Origin: Pseudomonadota bacterium
GTDB taxonomy: Bacteria > Desulfobacterota > Desulfovibrionia > Desulfovibrionales > Desulfovibrionaceae
DNA: 64,000 nt
Assembly: GCA_023419375.1 (NCBI GenBank)
Contig: JAEZYD010000065.1
Span: 41,557 to 105,556 of the forward strand
Direction: 5' to 3'
This document shows, one piece after another, positions 42,693 through 50,652 of this stretch (position 1 is the stretch's first letter; the number at the start of each line of letters is the position of its first letter). The position numbers and the translations under genes are program-made. The notes under the pieces were generated by a model. The model was given only the letters and a program-made list of their open reading frames with translations, searched no databases and was not told the origin of the DNA.

Positions 42693-44144
42693 TTATTCGA
42701 CGCGCGAAGCTTCCGCTTCTGCCACATCCAGATCAGCACCACCCAAATCAGTACTATCAATGTCATCTTCCGTAGCCGTTGCCGCTTCTCTGGCGCGCGG
42801 CGCGGGCATGCTCCACTCTCCCGGCATGGGCGCGGCAAGCTCGGCCTTTTCACCCAGATAGGGGTTAAAATAGCCGTAACGCAGCCAGGGGCAGAGCTTT
42901 TTGAGGCGCTTCATAAAGGATGTCAGCCCCATGCTGGGCGAGAGTTCCAGTTTTTGCTGCCCCTCGCCGCCACTCATGAGCTTGAAGTACCATTCGGGAT
43001 CAATATTGAGGTTGCGCCACTGGATCATGCTCACGCCGTTTTCGCCCACCAGACGCGCCAGAGCGTCCAGTTCTTCTTCCGTATCCGTAACGCCGGGGAA
43101 GACCAGCAGGTTCAGCGAAACCCAGATGCCACGGCTGCGGGCCTCGCGAATGGAGGCGCGCACATCGTCAAAGGAATAGCCGGATGGCCTGTAGTAGCGT
43201 TCATAGAGGGCATTGCGGGCGCTGTTGAGGCTCACGCGCATGCTGGTCAGCCCGGCTTCGGCAAGGTGGATCACCGCCTCGGGCCGGGAGGCGTTGGTAT
43301 TGCAGTTGACCGTGCCGGGGCCTTCGCCCGCGCGGAACTGGCGCACGCTCTCCACCAGCAGATCAGGATTCATAAGCGGATCGCCCTCGCAGCCCTGCCC
43401 AAAGGAATTAATGGGCGTGCGGGTTTCGCGCCCGGAATGGACGCGCATGACCTCGGCCAGCTCTTCCGGGCTGGGCGTAAAGGCAAGGCGGCACTGCGGC
43501 GTTGACTGAATGGGCGAATCCTTTTCCTGCGCGGAAATACAGCCAATGCAGCTGGCATTGCAGGCGCGGGACGACGGCAACGGAGCTTCATATCGGCCCA
43601 GTGCAAAGTTGCGGGCCGCAGGGCAATCGTAGCGCGCCACGCAGTTGTCCATAATATGCCGGATGAGCCTGTTCTTGGGGTAATCGCGCAGCAGGGCGCG
43701 GGCCCCCTGTTCAATACGGCCACGCGGAATATTGCTGAAAATCTGCCGGGGTTCGGTATCCACCCTGCGGGCGCAGATATAGAAGCGCCCTCTGGCGAAC
43801 CCCACGGCTCCGTAAGCAAACAGGGGCAACATGGGCGCGTTTTCGCCGCTTTCATAGGCGGGATGGGCCGAAAGCGTGTAGCCGGGTGCAGCAAAGGCCG
43901 CTACGGCAAGCTGGGCCTCTCCCTCAGGGGGGGCGATGCGTCCGGTTTCGGGGTCAAGGCCCACGGCCTGACGCCCTGGCAGCAGAAAGAATTCGCTTTC
44001 TTCCGGCAGAGGAATCAGCTCATCCGGACGCGGCAGCCCCCACTGCGCGCCACGCCGACAGACCATGAGCAGATCGGGATCGTCATAGATATTGCCGCGC
44101 TCGTCTGCCATTACAAGATGCGGTTCAATGTGTTGCGCGGCCAT
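42693..44144 (-). CDS. Radical SAM protein of unknown function
   Basis: 483 residues. CNASCIGC (CX3CX2C, about 195-202) binds the [4Fe-4S]-SAM cluster. The barrel continues with SFGQGCEGDPLMNPDLLVE and SMRVSLNSARNALYERYYRP, a layout close to MoaA/AstB-like enzymes. The N-terminal ~190 residues are unfamiliar, with several Cys (DNCVARYDCPAARNF). The C-terminal 60 are acidic and disordered. The substrate cannot be named. The gene is divergent from the small membrane-protein gene, 83 bases away. Confidence 0.88.
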   Translation of the reverse strand: MAAQHIEPHLVMADERGNIYDDPDLLMVCRRGAQWGLPRPDELIPLPEESEFFLLPGRQAVGLDPETGRIAPPEGEAQLAVAAFAAPGYTLSAHPAYESGENAPMLPLFAYGAVGFARGRFYICARRVDTEPRQIFSNIPRGRIEQGARALLRDYPKNRLIRHIMDNCVARYDCPAARNFALGRYEAPLPSSRACNASCIGCISAQEKDSPIQSTPQCRLAFTPSPEELAEVMRVHSGRETRTPINSFGQGCEGDPLMNPDLLVESVRQFRAGEGPGTVNCNTNASRPEAVIHLAEAGLTSMRVSLNSARNALYERYYRPSGYSFDDVRASIREARSRGIWVSLNLLVFPGVTDTEEELDALARLVGENGVSMIQWRNLNIDPEWYFKLMSGGEGQQKLELSPSMGLTSFMKRLKKLCPWLRYGYFNPYLGEKAELAAPMPGEWSMPAPRAREAATATEDDIDSTDLGGADLDVAEAEASRVE

Positions 44145-44227
44145 AAAAGCTCCTTGCCCAAGAAGTGTTGAACGTATATAAAAACTGCTGGCCGGGCCTT
44201 CCCGGCCCGTATTTTTGGAGGCCTGCC

Positions 44228-44611
44228 ATGTTTTCCATCATGCTTTTCATTTTTTTGTGCTTCTTCGGAATACTGGCTGTGCTGTACCACATGCTGCGCA
44301 GCCAGGAAAAACTTTGCAAATCGCTGCACGAAGAACACGCACAGATGCGTGTGCTGCTGCGCTCGCTGGAATCGCGCCTTGACGCGCTGGACGTGACGGA
44401 ACCTGCCGATGCCGCGTTCTCCCCCAGGGGAGCCGCCCATCTTGCGCCCCGCCCTGCCCCGCAGCCAGCGCAAGACCCCCTGCTGCATCTGAGCTTTGAT
44501 GAACCCGCCCAGAGCGTCAGCATTGCGCCCGATGTGGATCCGGCGCTGGATCTGCACTTTGACCCGGCAGTGGGTATTCCCGCTTCTTCAGGAAGAAACA
44601 GCAGAAATTAA
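44228..44611 (+). CDS. Small single-span membrane protein
   Basis: 127 residues. One N-terminal helix (FSIMLFIFLCFFGILAVLYH), a short coiled coil (HEEHAQMRVLLRSLESRLDAL), then a Pro/Ala-rich acidic tail with repeated hydrophobic-Asp motifs (DPLLHLSFDEP, PALDLHFDPAVG). No known family recognised. The ATG at 44228 has GGAGG upstream. A strong terminator follows. Probably a membrane-tethered adaptor; function unknown. Confidence 0.75.
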   Translation: MFSIMLFIFLCFFGILAVLYHMLRSQEKLCKSLHEEHAQMRVLLRSLESRLDALDVTEPADAAFSPRGAAHLAPRPAPQPAQDPLLHLSFDEPAQSVSIAPDVDPALDLHFDPAVGIPASSGRNSRN

Positions 44612-44618
44612 GCTCATC

Positions 44619-44651
44619 AACGTTGAGAATACCCATTCTCAACGTTTTTTT
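44619..44651 (+). terminator. Rho-independent terminator
   Basis: Perfect 12-bp stem AACGTTGAGAAT (44619-44630) and ATTCTCAACGTT (44635-44646), loop ACCC, then T-run. Confidence 0.92.
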
Positions 44652-44656
44652 AATGC

Positions 44657-45709
44657 TCATTCCCGCCCTGTCAGCCCGAATTCTCCCTTGGCAGCCGCCA
44701 GATAGGCCTCGCTCAAGCCGGTACTGCGCAACTCCTCGGCCCAATGCAGATAGGACAAACGAAGGCAATCCTTGCGGATGGCTGCGGCCCGGCCCCTGCG
44801 GCGCGCAACGCACTGCGGATCGCTGGTCAGGAGGGCGCGCACCCTGTCGCTGAACGCTCTTGCGCGGTGCACTGCCCTATGGCCTCCGTCTACGCAGGCC
44901 AGCGCGGCCTGCCCCATACGCGCAGCAACATCCGGGTGCTCAAGCAGATAGCGCACCTGCGCCACGGCCTCGCCAGCAGCGGTTGCGGCATCTGCAATGC
45001 TGCCATTGTCTGCCGTATCCGCCGCATAGCAGAGCATGTGTTCACCCTCGACAAAAATATCCGTCAACCCATGCCCGATGCGCGGGGTCACAAGGCAGCT
45101 GCCGCAGCCCAGGGCCTCAAAAACCCGAAAATTCAGGTCGCCATGCTCGCAGTGATTCAGCACCACCCGCGCCCTTGCGTATAAATGGCGGTAGGGGCCG
45201 GTTACAACCTGCAATTCCGGCAGCCCGCTGCGGCACTTTTCCAGAAAGGCCGTGCGGCGCGGCAGATCGGCATTGACCGTGCCCACAAACACGCAGTCCA
45301 TGTCCTTGGCAGTCTGCGGCTCGGGCGCATCATGAGCCCAGGCAAAGGCCGGAGACCACCACACCCGGTCTGCGGACAGATACGCCCCGGCAAAACGCGG
45401 CAAATGATCGCGCAAAGACGCAATGCAGACATCAAAAGCCTGAGCGTAATACGGTTGCCACGAATGGATGTGAGAATCCACGCTGTAGAACACAGTGAGG
45501 CACGGAAAATTCTCTACGCCAAGCACATAGGGAGCGCGGCTTTTGTCGGCCACTACCAGCACGTCTGGCTCAAAACCCGCAATACGTACCAGATCATGCC
45601 AGCCAAACACGGCGGCATGCTCAAAATTGTGCCGGGCCACAGCATCCCAGCCGCAGGAAGAAAGGGCGTCGCTAAAAAAAGGACTGCCTATCCACAAAAG
45701 CCGCTTCAT
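44657..45709 (-). CDS. CgeB-like glycosyltransferase
   Basis: 350 residues. MKRLLWIGSPFFSDAL starts a GT-B fold. The C-terminal domain shows VVLNHCEHGDLNFRVFEALGCGSCLVTP, the typical Glyco_trans_1_2/CgeB segment with the Glu that binds the sugar nucleotide. VFYSVDSHIHSWQPYYAQ is also characteristic. Such proteins glycosylate cell-surface or spore polysaccharides; the target here is unknown. It stands alone, convergent with the small membrane-protein gene. Confidence 0.87.
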   Translation of the reverse strand: MKRLLWIGSPFFSDALSSCGWDAVARHNFEHAAVFGWHDLVRIAGFEPDVLVVADKSRAPYVLGVENFPCLTVFYSVDSHIHSWQPYYAQAFDVCIASLRDHLPRFAGAYLSADRVWWSPAFAWAHDAPEPQTAKDMDCVFVGTVNADLPRRTAFLEKCRSGLPELQVVTGPYRHLYARARVVLNHCEHGDLNFRVFEALGCGSCLVTPRIGHGLTDIFVEGEHMLCYAADTADNGSIADAATAAGEAVAQVRYLLEHPDVAARMGQAALACVDGGHRAVHRARAFSDRVRALLTSDPQCVARRRGRAAAIRKDCLRLSYLHWAEELRSTGLSEAYLAAAKGEFGLTGRE

Positions 45710-45848
45710 GCGCCCCCGGCAACCATAATGTGGTTCTGCGCTAACTGCGCACAGTGCTTGGCATCTCCTGCCTGACAGTTGCCAACAGGCCCGATTTGCA
45801 ATAGGTTCAAAACCTAGCCTCGACGCCCCAAGGCGTCAAGACGCGAGA

Positions 45849-48800
45849 ATGCACATGCTGCTCAACCCTGGCCGACTTCGCCTTATCACGCGCATTTTTC
45901 TGGCGCTTCTGTTAACCCTGTCGGCTATGTCGGCGGCGGTCTTTTGGCTTTTGCAACGCAATCCCGAGGCGCTGGCCCAACATTATATTGAACAGATTGC
46001 CGCCAGCACCGGCCTGAATATTACCGTTGAATCGGTCAATGTGGCCCTTTTGCCGCTGCCCTCCCTGGCTGTCAGCAATGCCAGCGTGGAGGGCAAGAAC
46101 TTTAATTTTACCGTTGCCTACGCCACACTCCGGCCCGACTTTCTGGCGCTGCTGCGCGGTGAGCTGCTGCCCCGCAACATCACTCTGCTGCGCCCCCGCC
46201 TCAAGGGCGAACTGCCCGTGGCGCTCAGCCTGCCCTTTCTGTTCCCGGACAATGCCGAAACCGCCCAGCCCGTTGCAGATCAGGCCGCGCCAGTAAACGG
46301 CGGAACACCCCAAAAAGCTTCCCCAAAATCCGCCCCTCAGCCCGCCGCATCCCCGGCGGCAAAGGCCAGCACCCCGCCGACACCGGATACGACGATCCCA
46401 GCCGTAACAGATGCGGCGGTTCCCTCGCAAAACGCTGCCGCGCAAGAGCAGCCCCCTGCACAGGACTCCATACAATTGTGGCTGGCCCGGCTTGCCGGGG
46501 GCACCACTGGAGGCACAGCGCTGTTGCCGGGCATTTTGCCGGGTCGGTTCAGACTTGCTGTTTCACAGGGCGAAGTGGACATCATCGGCGCGGACAAAAC
46601 GCAAATGACGGCCAACGGGCTGCAATGCGACCTGGAAACCGCCGCGGGCACACGCCTTGAGGGCAACTTTTTTTGCGCCACCGCGATCCTTCAGCCAGAA
46701 GGTCAAACACCAGCCAAGATTGAGCACCTCAATCTGGAAGGCAAGACAGACCTCTCGGCCCCCCTGGCAAAAACGCCGCAACTGGCGGTCAAGGGCACTG
46801 TGCAGTTGCCCAACTGGCTGGCCCGCCTCAACTTTGCCCTCGGGCTCAAGGCCGATGCCAATGGCTGGAGCCTGAACAGCGACCTTGAAGGCGAACTGCG
46901 CAAGGATGAAGTGCTGCTCCCCGCCCACGTGACCGGCACAGTGGCCCAGCGTAGCAGGGAAGATCAGGGCATCAGCCTGGAAAACCTGCGACTGCGGCTT
47001 GGGCAGGACGATGTGAACGTCAACGGCATGCTGCACCTGGGCGGGCCGGACACATTCAGTATTGAAGGCCGCCTGCAACTGCAGCGCGCAAGCCTGACGG
47101 AATGGCTGGGCTTTGCCCGTAATCTGGCGCCTGGCCTTCAGGTGGCGCTGGACGAAGTAACCTTGGGCACCCTTGATTTTTCTGTAGACGGCAAAGGGCT
47201 GCGCGTTCCGCATATTGACGTAACCGCCGCAGGCAGCCGTTTTTTGGGTTCCGGCAGCGTTGCGAGCTGGGCCAAACCAGAACTATTGCTGGATCTCAAG
47301 GCCGAAACTGTGAATCTGGGGCGCGCCATCCCCGAATCTGTGGGTACTGTGCCTGCCGAACCGCGGTACGGCCACGGGCCGCTCACCCCCATGCCCGGCA
47401 AGCCTGTGGTGCCCGGCGAAATCGGTCTTGACTACAACATCCGGCTGGCTGCAACACGGGTGAACTACGGCCCCATTGTCATCAACGATGCGCTGGTCGT
47501 CATCAAGCAGGGGCTGGTTGACCAGGTCACCCACTTTGAAGACACCCTGCTGATTGTTGACGGCACTCTTTACGGCGGCAGCGTCAAGGGCGACACCATC
47601 CTGGGCGGCCACCCCGATACCCCCTACGCCATCCGCCTGCACATGCGTGACGTCAACGGCGAAAATCTGGCAAAAGACCTCCCGGTCATGCCCGTGAGCG
47701 GCGGCAAGCTGCGCGGTGATGTGGACGTCATGAGCCAGGGGCGGGATCTGGATGTTTTTCTGGGCAAGTTGCGCGGCACGGTAAGCGCCCGGGCCGAAAA
47801 AGGCCAGTTGCGCCCGCCGAACAATATCCCCGGCAAGGCCTCCCCCGGCGCGGTGGGCTTTAAAACGCTTGATGTGAGCCTTAAAGCCCGCACGGCCGCC
47901 TGGGAGCAAAGCCGTCTGGGTCTTGAAGGCCAGTGGACCGCCGCCATTGTCGATGAAGGCATTAACGCCAGCGTGGATCTCAACGGCAGGCTCTGGTTCA
48001 GCGGCGATGGCCAGGGCGGCGGCAACATGGATTTTCAAAACCTGCCCGGCGCCATCAGCCTGAGCCTCAGCCCGGAAAAATCCTTCCAGCCAGAGGGCCT
48101 GCAAGCACAGATCAGCGGCAAATTCAGCTGTCAGGCGGCGCGCAACCAGCTTTCGGCCACAGACATGCACGTGAACGCCCTGGGGGCGGACATTTCCGGC
48201 GCTGGGCAACTGGGCATGGGCAAGGACGGCATGGTCTGGCAGGGCAAGGTCTCCGCCTTCATCCCGGACAGCACAAAAACACTGCGCCTGCTGGGCGCTG
48301 CCAACCCCAACGTACCGCAGCCCCTGCGCCGGATTGAGCTGGACACCGCCTTCAAGGGCGATAGCGGCTCCCTGGCATTGTCTGAATTCCGCGCCAAGGT
48401 GGATCAAAACGATATTTCCGGCAGCGTCAGCCTTGACTGGCGCAAGGAGCTTGCCCTGCGGTTCAAACTCTCCGCGCCGCAGATTGATCTTGACCGCTAC
48501 GTGGGCGACAAAGCCGCCGGGCAGGCAGACGGCGGCAAAAGCAAAAAAAAGGCCGAGAGCAAACCGTGGGATCTGCGCTTCATGCGCGCATTTTCCGCTG
48601 AAGGCGAAGCGCACGTTGGCCAGCTCACCCTGTGGAAACTGCGCACCGATGACCTGCGCCTTAAAGCCAAGCTGGAGAACGGAACCCTGCGCTATGAAAG
48701 CCAGGGAGGCAAATTTTATGGCTCGCCCGTGTCCGCGCACGGTGAAATGCGCTTCAACAAGGGGATGGGATTTGCCAATGCCCTGTCCATTGAGGGCTTT

Positions 48801-49316
48801 GACCTTGCAGCGGCAAGCAAGGACCGCGGCGGCAGCGCTGCCCTTGGCGGGCGCGCGAGCATAAACTCCGAGGTTGACGCGGAGCTGACAGGGGCAAACC
48901 AGTTGCCCGCACGCCTGAATGGCAAGTGGCGCTTCAATGTTCATAACGGCTTTTACCAGTCGCGCGACAAAGACGGCCAACTCAAGGGCAAACCCACACG
49001 CTTTGATGCTGCGGGCAGCTCCGGCACAATCACCAACGGCATTGCAAAAAGTGGTGATTTTTATCTCAAGGGGCAGGATCTCACTGTTACCGGCGGTGGA
49101 TGGATAGACCTCAACAGCGAGACCCTTGACTGTAACTTTACCGTAAACATGAAGAATCTTCCAGAGTTCCCCATGCGCCTTTATGGCAGTCTGGACAACA
49201 GCAAAACATCCATTGGCGCTGGCAAGCTGCTGCTCAATACCATTGGCGGCATCACTCAGGGTTTTGTGGATGTGCTTGGCAGCGTGGTGGAAGGCACCTG
49301 GAAGCTCTTTAGGTAG
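45849..49316 (+). CDS. AsmA-family protein
   Basis: 1155 residues. An N-terminal membrane anchor (ITRIFLALLLTLSAMSAAVFW) leads into the AsmA repeat (ITVESVNVALLPLPSLAVSNASVEG). An Ala/Pro-rich linker follows at about 140-190. The C-terminal AsmA_2-like region ends in DLNSETLDCNFTVNMKNLPEF and FVDVLGSVVEGTWKLF. Family members (AsmA, TamB, YhdP) form long beta-groove bridges thought to carry phospholipid to the outer membrane. The start ATG has only a weak ribosome site; an ATG two codons later (45855) is equally possible. Confidence 0.92.
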   Translation: MHMLLNPGRLRLITRIFLALLLTLSAMSAAVFWLLQRNPEALAQHYIEQIAASTGLNITVESVNVALLPLPSLAVSNASVEGKNFNFTVAYATLRPDFLALLRGELLPRNITLLRPRLKGELPVALSLPFLFPDNAETAQPVADQAAPVNGGTPQKASPKSAPQPAASPAAKASTPPTPDTTIPAVTDAAVPSQNAAAQEQPPAQDSIQLWLARLAGGTTGGTALLPGILPGRFRLAVSQGEVDIIGADKTQMTANGLQCDLETAAGTRLEGNFFCATAILQPEGQTPAKIEHLNLEGKTDLSAPLAKTPQLAVKGTVQLPNWLARLNFALGLKADANGWSLNSDLEGELRKDEVLLPAHVTGTVAQRSREDQGISLENLRLRLGQDDVNVNGMLHLGGPDTFSIEGRLQLQRASLTEWLGFARNLAPGLQVALDEVTLGTLDFSVDGKGLRVPHIDVTAAGSRFLGSGSVASWAKPELLLDLKAETVNLGRAIPESVGTVPAEPRYGHGPLTPMPGKPVVPGEIGLDYNIRLAATRVNYGPIVINDALVVIKQGLVDQVTHFEDTLLIVDGTLYGGSVKGDTILGGHPDTPYAIRLHMRDVNGENLAKDLPVMPVSGGKLRGDVDVMSQGRDLDVFLGKLRGTVSARAEKGQLRPPNNIPGKASPGAVGFKTLDVSLKARTAAWEQSRLGLEGQWTAAIVDEGINASVDLNGRLWFSGDGQGGGNMDFQNLPGAISLSLSPEKSFQPEGLQAQISGKFSCQAARNQLSATDMHVNALGADISGAGQLGMGKDGMVWQGKVSAFIPDSTKTLRLLGAANPNVPQPLRRIELDTAFKGDSGSLALSEFRAKVDQNDISGSVSLDWRKELALRFKLSAPQIDLDRYVGDKAAGQADGGKSKKKAESKPWDLRFMRAFSAEGEAHVGQLTLWKLRTDDLRLKAKLENGTLRYESQGGKFYGSPVSAHGEMRFNKGMGFANALSIEGFDLAAASKDRGGSAALGGRASINSEVDAELTGANQLPARLNGKWRFNVHNGFYQSRDKDGQLKGKPTRFDAAGSSGTITNGIAKSGDFYLKGQDLTVTGGGWIDLNSETLDCNFTVNMKNLPEFPMRLYGSLDNSKTSIGAGKLLLNTIGGITQGFVDVLGSVVEGTWKLFR

Positions 49317-49448
49317 GCAGCGGCCCGTGGGCTGCAACATGTCGAGCATTCTTCCCAGCACCCGTTGACAGGGCCTATTTTAGGGGATAGGGTGCCAGTT
49401 GTGTTCTTTTTTGCACAAACTAACTCGGTTCCGGCAAGGAGAGTACCA

Positions 49449-50120
49449 GTGAATATCCTTATTTTTGGCCCCAACGGCAGCGGCAAAGGCACTCAGGGCG
49501 ACCTGATCAAGCAGAAGTACAACCTCGCCCATATCGAATCCGGGGCCATCTTCCGTGAACACATCGGCGGCGGCACCGAGCTGGGCAAAAAAGCCAAGGC
49601 TTACATTGATCGCGGCGACCTCGTGCCCGATGACATCACCATTCCCATGGTGCTGGAAACCCTGAAGACCACGGGTCAGCAGGGCTGGCTGCTTGACGGC
49701 TTCCCCCGCAATACCGTGCAGGCCCAGAAGCTGTGGGACGCCCTCCAGAAAGAAGGCATGCAGCTTGACTACGTGGTTGAAATTCTTCTGCCCCGCGAAG
49801 TGGCCAAAAACCGCATCATGGGCCGCCGCCTCTGCAAGAATAACAACAACCACCCCAACAACATCTTTATTGACGCCATCAAGCCCAACGGCGATGTCTG
49901 CCGCGTCTGTGGCGGCGCGCTTTCCAGCCGCTCCGACGACCAGGACGAAGGCGCCATCAACAAGCGTCACGACATTTACTACAACACCACCGATGGCACC
50001 CTGGCCGCCGCGTACTTCTACAAGGACCTCGCTGGCGCTGGCAAAACCAAATACATCGAACTGAATGGCGAAGGCAGCATTGATTCCATCAAGGAAACCC
50101 TGCTCTCCAAGCTCGCCTAG
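49449..50120 (+). CDS. adk: Adenylate kinase with a metal-binding lid
   Basis: 223 residues. P-loop FGPNGSGKGTQ at 6-16; AMP site DGFPRN at 83-88. The lid carries Cys129-X5-His135-X15-Cys151-X2-Cys154, exactly the metal-binding pattern of the D. gigas enzyme, which binds Zn, Co or Fe there. It converts ATP plus AMP to two ADP and keeps adenylate pools balanced; in sulfate reducers it also recycles AMP from sulfate activation. The GTG at 49449 is chosen because AAGGAG lies eight bases before it and the family begins MNILIFGPNG. Confidence 0.97.
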   Translation: MNILIFGPNGSGKGTQGDLIKQKYNLAHIESGAIFREHIGGGTELGKKAKAYIDRGDLVPDDITIPMVLETLKTTGQQGWLLDGFPRNTVQAQKLWDALQKEGMQLDYVVEILLPREVAKNRIMGRRLCKNNNNHPNNIFIDAIKPNGDVCRVCGGALSSRSDDQDEGAINKRHDIYYNTTDGTLAAAYFYKDLAGAGKTKYIELNGEGSIDSIKETLLSKLA

Positions 50121-50195
50121 TTAGCCATTCTACAGCTAAGGATCACTGTCCGGCATCCGCCGGGCAAACACCCTGCTGTAAGCGGTTATGTATAG

Positions 50196-50223
50196 AAAAG
50201 GCCCTGCGTTTGCGGGGCCTTTT
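50196..50223 (+). terminator. Rho-independent terminator after adk
   Basis: AAAAGGCCC and GGGCCTTTT arms with one internal mismatch, ending in T. Confidence 0.85.
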
Positions 50224-50370
50224 GCTGTTTTTGCCAAATTGTTATGTGAGTACCGCACATGGGCAAATCACATCACGGCATTACAAATGAGAACTCAACA
50301 ATATTTTTAACAGTTAATCCATAATGTTATGCTTCGCTACGAATAAACAACATTATCCAGGCCATATATG

Positions 50371-50400
50371 TTGACAACATCTGGAAACCGCACGTAAACT
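50371..50400 (+). promoter_or_regulatory. Sigma-70 promoter of the GGDEF gene
   Basis: TTGACA (50371-50376) and TAAACT (50395-50400) with 18-base spacing, about 250 bases before the start codon. Confidence 0.65.
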
Positions 50401-50652
50401 CTAGAAAATATCATGAATCCTTATACTGTTTGCACTTCCCCTACGCGTAACAGGGAAAGTACAGACAGAAGAATTTTCCCTTTCCCGGTTTTTTGCAGAG
50501 ATACAGAGACTCCCCCGATACAGCTGGAGCGGCAGCACCTGATACTCAGCGGCTTGTTTGCCGCACCGTGCGGATACAAACTCCCGGGCCACGCCCAGGG
50601 GTTCTTTCGTCTCAACGGCCTACCCTGGTTCAAACACCACGGATAATGAGAC

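Larger units (their letters stand above)
50121..50652. other. Gene-free region: adk terminator, promoter and long leader of the GGDEF gene
   Basis: Contains the terminator at 50196-50223, an AT-rich stretch to 50370, a promoter at 50371-50400, and about 245 bases of leader with several inverted repeats: AGGGAAA/TTTCCCT (50452-50481), CCGCAC/GTGCGG (near 50565) and CCAGGG/CCCTGG (near 50597-50630). Confidence 0.65.

Noticed and set aside
47283..49361. 692-residue open frame on the minus strand
   Set aside because: Antisense shadow of the AsmA-family gene in GC-rich sequence; low-complexity translation without motifs.
50413..50646. Short open frame of 77 residues in the GGDEF leader
   Set aside because: No ribosome-binding site and no sensible composition; more likely untranslated leader.
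50401..50652. Cyclic di-GMP riboswitch before the GGDEF gene
   Set aside because: The conserved GEMM core sequences were not found; only generic hairpins are present.
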